Shown one piece after another: positions 59,386 through 64,000 of a stretch of DNA of 64,000 nt (its first letter is position 1; the number at the start of each line of letters is the position of its first letter). Location of the stretch: contig JAGTJL010000043.1 in the NCBI GenBank assembly GCA_020746875.1, forward strand, positions 62,001 to 126,000, in the 5' to 3' direction. Source of the stretch: Rhexocercosporidium sp. MPI-PUGE-AT-0058. Lineage: Eukaryota; Ascomycota; Leotiomycetes; Helotiales. The notes beneath the pieces were generated by a model, which had not been told where the DNA came from, ran no database searches, and saw nothing but the letters and a program-made list of their open reading frames with translations. Made by a program: the position numbers and the translations under genes.

Positions 59386-62300
59386 TTCTTCGACTTCCTA
59401 ATTAATAAGCTTCTGTTTTTAGTCTATTACGCGAGTTATACGGTCTTAAGTAGCTTATATATTTCCCTTAATAATTTCCTACGCTTATTTTATACGTTAA
59501 GTCAACTTCTTCGCATCGGCGTAATTAAGCTTTTCTAATAAAATAATAACTTTAAGAGACTTCTAATCTTAATTATTACGCGATTCCGTGCCGAATTTAA
59601 GTTAATATAAAGCTATATTAATAGATTCGTACGGCAGAGTGATTTGAGCTTTATTAATTAAAAGTATTAACTCATTTTAGTTATCTTAATAGTAAGTAAC
59701 AAATAATCTAAGCTTCTGATCGATATAACGATTTATAATCTCCGTCTATTTATTCGTCTCCTTATAATAAGTTATAAAAAGCTTAACCTTAACGCCGATA
59801 ATATAATAAAATTCTTTTTAAAAAAAAGAGATAAACTAAGCGCCGCGATCTAATATAATCGTCTTCGAAATATATTTAAATCGGTAAATTTATTAAATAA
59901 ATAATTAAGCAGTGCTACGAGCGTCGATATCTTAATAATAAGGAATCGTAACCGAATTCGTTCCGAAGCGGTTAATAAATATTAAGATTTAATTAAAACC
60001 GTGCTTATCTTTTAGAAAATCCTTATAATTTATATATAAGTATTATATAAAATAGGCGAAAATAAATAAAAAATATAAGAACTCTTATTATTTAATTTAC
60101 TTAAAATAAGAATATTAACAGGCTTTACAATTTCTCATATACCGGAAGCAATCTAAACCTATCCCGAATCAATAATACTTAAGAGTAAAAAACTAATAAA
60201 TCTTCTTTTTATTAAAATGCGTCATAAATAGCTAGTCGTGAGCTTCTCGGATTAGTCGAGTATATAATAAGGTATTCCTTTATATATATAAACGTCCCTT
60301 AAAGCATAAAAGTCCGTTTATTATCGTATAATATTTAAGTAAAGACTTCTGTTCTTTAATAAAAGATTCCCGGTTATTTTTATAAAACTTTTTAATAAGG
60401 TTAAAAGAGCTTTTAAGCAATTCCGAAGTTAATTCGTTAGCGACGTCTTTGGTTTTTAAAAAGAAAAAAGAAATAAAAACAATAATATTTATAAACTTAT
60501 CCGCTAATTCCACGTTAATCCGGGAGTTAAGACGATTAAGTATAAGTAATACTTTAAATCGGCTATTTAACTTTACTTTCTTTTAAATTTCTAAGTCTTG
60601 CTTTCTTTAGCTAAGGATATTAGCCTTCTGATTCTGTTTACTTAGCGTATATATAATCTAAAAATTAAAGTCGAATAGGAATTCTATCTATCGAGCCTGC
60701 CTATTTATAAGGATTTTTATTATTATAAAATACTTTAGGAATTAGGGGTCCGAATATACTCCGAGTCTAGTCCGAATAAACATAAGTTTAAGACGTTATT
60801 TATAAAACAATTCCACGATCGCATAAAGTTCTTTATCGTAAATTTCTTAATTAAACTTATAGCTACTTAAGACGTAAAAATAAAATCCTAAGAGATATTA
60901 TAATTTGTTAGCGTATTATTAAAAAACCACGCCTACAATTACTCTATCGGAAGCGTCGGTTTCTAATTGCGTCGGCAAATCGGAATTAAAATAATAAATC
61001 CTTTATATAAATAATAATTAATTCCGTAATTCCTTAGGGACCTTCTTATACGTTTCCGTCCAATTCTAAGGAAACGTAAGTCGGATAAGCGTAAAAAGAG
61101 GCTTCGCAATAAAGTCTAAAGTTACGAATAAATTATTAATAAAAACCGCAGAAACTTAAAAAAGATTTCGTTATTATAATAATCTTTAAATATTTTTAGT
61201 TTCGTAACGGCTTTATCTTTTCTAAGTCGGCTTTAATTCCTTCCGTAATTACGATATAACTTAAGTATTTGATATAAGTAATATAGAATTTATATTTCTT
61301 GATATCAGCTTGTAAGCCAGCTTTTATAAGTCGTCTCAGAACTATTCTGACGTGTTCTTTATATTCCTTTATCGATTCCGAATAAATCAGAATATCGTTA
61401 AAATATATTATATAGAAATCGTTTAAATAATTTAATAATACGTCGTTTATATAAGTTAATACGTGCTTAATTTGTTGCAAAATCCGAAAAGCAATATTTT
61501 ACATTTATAAATTCCATACTTTGTGCGGAAGATTATATACTCTTCCGACTCGAGATTCATTCGGATACAATTAAACGCGGCCCGAATATCGAATTTAATA
61601 AATACTTTAGCTTTTAATACGTGAGAAAGAAGCTCGACGATTCTCGATATAAAATATAAGTCTTTTCGCGTTAACGTATTTAAACGACGGTAATTAATAT
61701 AAAAACGCAACTTTTTATTACTCTTTTTTATAAAAAAGACGGGAAAAGCAAAAAAAACTTTAACTTATCTCGATAAACCCTTTATTAAAGTTCTTTAAAA
61801 AGTATTCTTTTAATACTTTTAACTCTTTTATTAATTAATAATATAAAAGAAAATAAGAATTAAGTAATAAAGCCTTTAATTAAATCTTATAATTATAATA
61901 TTAATAAAATAATAAAACGATAAACTCTGTCTTAAAAAATACTTCTTTAAGAAGTTATTACTTCGGAAGCCTTTCGGCCACGATTCGGAAGGTATCCGAA
62001 TCCTCTTCTTTATATCTTTTTATAAGACTTAGTCTATTTTATAAATATTAATTATAAAGAACTTAATATTCTTGCGCTTTATATTAAAGTAAAATACGTT
62101 TGCGCTAATCTTATAAATAAAGAAGAGAGTTCTTTATAGAATTATAATAAGCTCTAGGCGATAGCGTAATCGTAAATAAGGCTTCTTTGCCTTTAGTTTT
62201 CCGACCGACTTTAATAATAAAAGTTCTGGAGCCGTTTCTGGCTTTTATTTCTTAAAAAGATTCTCTGATAACGTTAATACTTATATATAATTAATAGCGA

Positions 62301-63600
62301 ATTAATAATATTATCGTTTCCAATTAATTTAGTCTATAACCGTATTACGTCGGTTAGCATTAAATTAATAATAGCTAATAATTCTTATTTTAGCCTTAAT
62401 AAGAAGCGACATAATTAACTCTTTCGTTTAGCGGGAAGTTCGTGAGTATACGAAAAGCTATATAAAATAATTATTAACTGAATCGAGTTTAACGCGAAAG
62501 CGTCTTATTTATTTAACGCTAATTATTATATTTTAATTTCCCAGGTCAAGTACGACAAAAAGGCAATTATATACGCGTCTGCCGTCTATTATTAAGTGAA
62601 AACGCATATAATAAGAGGCGTAACTTCATACGGAATTCTAAAAACCATAAATTAGGATAATATAAAAGAAAGGCAGAATCTTTATTCTTAAGGCTTTCAA
62701 AAGGCGCCCGGAAAGGGTTCGATTTATAAAGAAGTAACCGTATGCTTTAGTATTTACTAAAGCGGAGAATACAACGCTATATTTATTTATATTAATAATA
62801 TAAGAGACTAAGAATTACTTTCCTTTTATAAGAGAAGTTAAATTAAGCTTTAATAAATTATATTTACGTAAACTTAAAAAGGAATCTTTCTTTAAGCCTT
62901 TTCGTTTTCCTTTATCTATTCTTTTAATAACTCTTCTTACTCTTTTCTTAATCTTATGCCTTTTTCCTCGATTCTTTTATTTACGAGCTGAATCTTAAGA
63001 GTCTCGGGGCAATCGCTTTTATAATAACTAAATTTACCGCAATTATAATATTTAACTAAATTATCGCTTATAGAAGTCTAAGGCCTTAATTATATAAAAC
63101 TTTAACGCGGTAAGAAAGGGGTAAACTATCGTTAAAAAATAGAAGAGCGCTAAAACGAAATAAAGGAGGATTAGCGGGCGAAGATAATTCTTTAAGCAGG
63201 CGCTTAAGCAGAAGTAGTAGTTTAACCCGAACCGGACGGCTTCCGGGTTATATTTAGAGTGCGAGCTAAAATGAAGTTTAAGTTAAGTATACGATTTCGG
63301 CGATTCTCTGAGTCTAACGAAATAAAATAGGAAACTATTTTATTATAATTATTTTCTTAAGTGTAATATAAAAGTGGATTAAAGCACTGCGAGCAGTTGT
63401 AATTAAATTAAAGTGATTAATTATTATTTTAAAAGCTTTAAGAATTAAAAGAAAATAGTTGTTCTCCTAAAGGCGGTCTACAGTAGCAGAACTTAATTAG
63501 GTCACGTACAGTGCCAAGAAAGCAGCTGCCCGTGCTTATACGACACTAAGTCAATTTAATAACAAAAGTCTCGTCTCGCAGCATAAGAGAAAGCTTTTGC
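59386..63600 (-). pseudogene. Gypsy B gag-pol remnant (right part)
   Basis: Continues the pol of gypsy B after the copia insertion. From right to left: gag with a zinc-knuckle region near 63,010-63,050 (counterpart of 27,085 in gypsy A), then reverse transcriptase 61,196-61,710: MRFYINYRRLNTLTRKDLYF, ISRIVELLSHVLKAKVFIKF, FNCIRMNLESEEYIIFRTKY, VLTYINDVLLNYLND. The catalytic motif is YFND (one Asp left). Next come RNase H about 60,700-61,000, a stop-free linker at 60,280-60,513, and integrase about 59,400-60,250. RIP stops are fewer than in gypsy A, for example RAAFN keeps its Arg where A has a stop. Confidence 0.85.
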
Positions 63601-64000
63601 CATATGTAAAGAACCATTCCGACTTGGCGACGCTACCTTAGATCTATATATAAATCATAGAAAGCGGACCGGAACTCGTCCGCCTATACGGAATTAAGCC
63701 GAAAAGTAATAAGAGCTACGAGTATAGCTTTAATTTTAATAAAACTAGATTAAAATTCTCTTTACTTATTTACCTAATCCTTAGTTCGATCATTTACGAC
63801 TTAAAAGAATTCTTTTAAAACGTTAAGATTATTATAATTTATATTGTCCTGAGCTTTACCTTTATTCTTTTGAGTAGCGACGCTTATTTTAAGAAGTAAA
63901 GCAGTAAGTATTTTTAAATTAAGAGGCGATCTTAAGAAAGTCGTAATAATTAAAGGACTTAATTTAATAAGTTCTTTAATAATTAATTAAGATATAATAA

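Larger units (their letters stand above)
47375..64000 (-). mobile_element. Gypsy B: second copy of the gypsy A family, minus strand, runs off the window
   Basis: Left end (47,375-47,470) is the reverse complement of the gypsy A 3' LTR end (TGCAACGACACTAGCCAAGA…GGTCTAATAC). It then jumps to sequence matching gypsy A near 31,840, so about 1 kb (rest of LTR and 3' region) is deleted. Homology to pol continues to 48,574, is interrupted by a copia element (48,575-59,385 including its TSD), and resumes at 59,386 up to the window end, which lies before the 5' LTR. Less RIP than gypsy A in places. Confidence 0.88.

Overview
The window looks like an accessory, repeat-dense stretch of a filamentous ascomycete (Pezizomycotina) genome. 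The evidence is gene content (HET domains, a HET-NACHT-WD40 NLR, a CHAT-NB protein, an FHA-kinase, a DUF3723-like fragment), short GT-AG introns, and very strong C-to-T decay at CpA/TpG. That decay has turned CAA/CAG/TGG codons into stops and is the signature of repeat-induced point mutation (RIP). Long AT-rich blocks are dead transposons. Small islands of normal base composition carry damaged allorecognition-type genes. I see no rRNA, tRNA or CRISPR. No gene here can be called intact with confidence.

Layout. 1-2.8 kb: RIP-decayed sequence, mostly unassigned. 2.8-12.4 kb (minus): one HET-NACHT-WD40 NLR pseudogene, split by a ~6.3 kb RIP-mutated Helitron (about 3.4-9.75 kb, Rep-helicase in one frame) and by a clean 162-bp solo LTR next to Walker A. 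Diverged inverted copies of an unidentified sequence lie outside both ends. 12.6-15.2 kb: tandem and partial duplications and an unknown small ORF. 15.5-17.5 kb (plus): RIP-mutated FHA plus protein kinase gene. 18-21.9 kb: a Ty3 gag scrap, a possible patatin exon, and a CHAT-NB-helical-repeat gene (minus) free of RIP but frameshifted. 22.7-23.1 kb: pogo-type MITE. 23.2-24.7 kb: copia gag/protease fused to a LINE ORF1 remnant.

24.9-33.1 kb: a ~0.5 kb hAT MITE (8-bp target-site duplication, TSD) containing gypsy A (two LTRs, 5-bp TSD). 33.5-35.5 kb: HET N-terminal fragment and an unknown broken gene. 35.8-44.6 kb: a pogo DNA transposon (TA TSD) containing gypsy D (481-bp LTRs, TSD TCGGG). 45.2-46.7 kb: truncated HET gene and a DUF3723-like fragment. 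47.4-64 kb: gypsy B (minus, running off the window), containing a copia element (196-bp LTRs, TSD ACTTC), which itself contains an autonomous-type hAT with a multi-intron transposase (TSD AATAAATA).

Taken together, this is a graveyard of fungal immune/allorecognition genes used as landing sites for nested transposons. Insertion order can be read from the TSDs, and RIP has struck long repeats but spared short ones (solo LTR, MITE) and low-copy gene scraps. All identifications come from reading translations by eye; no database search was run.
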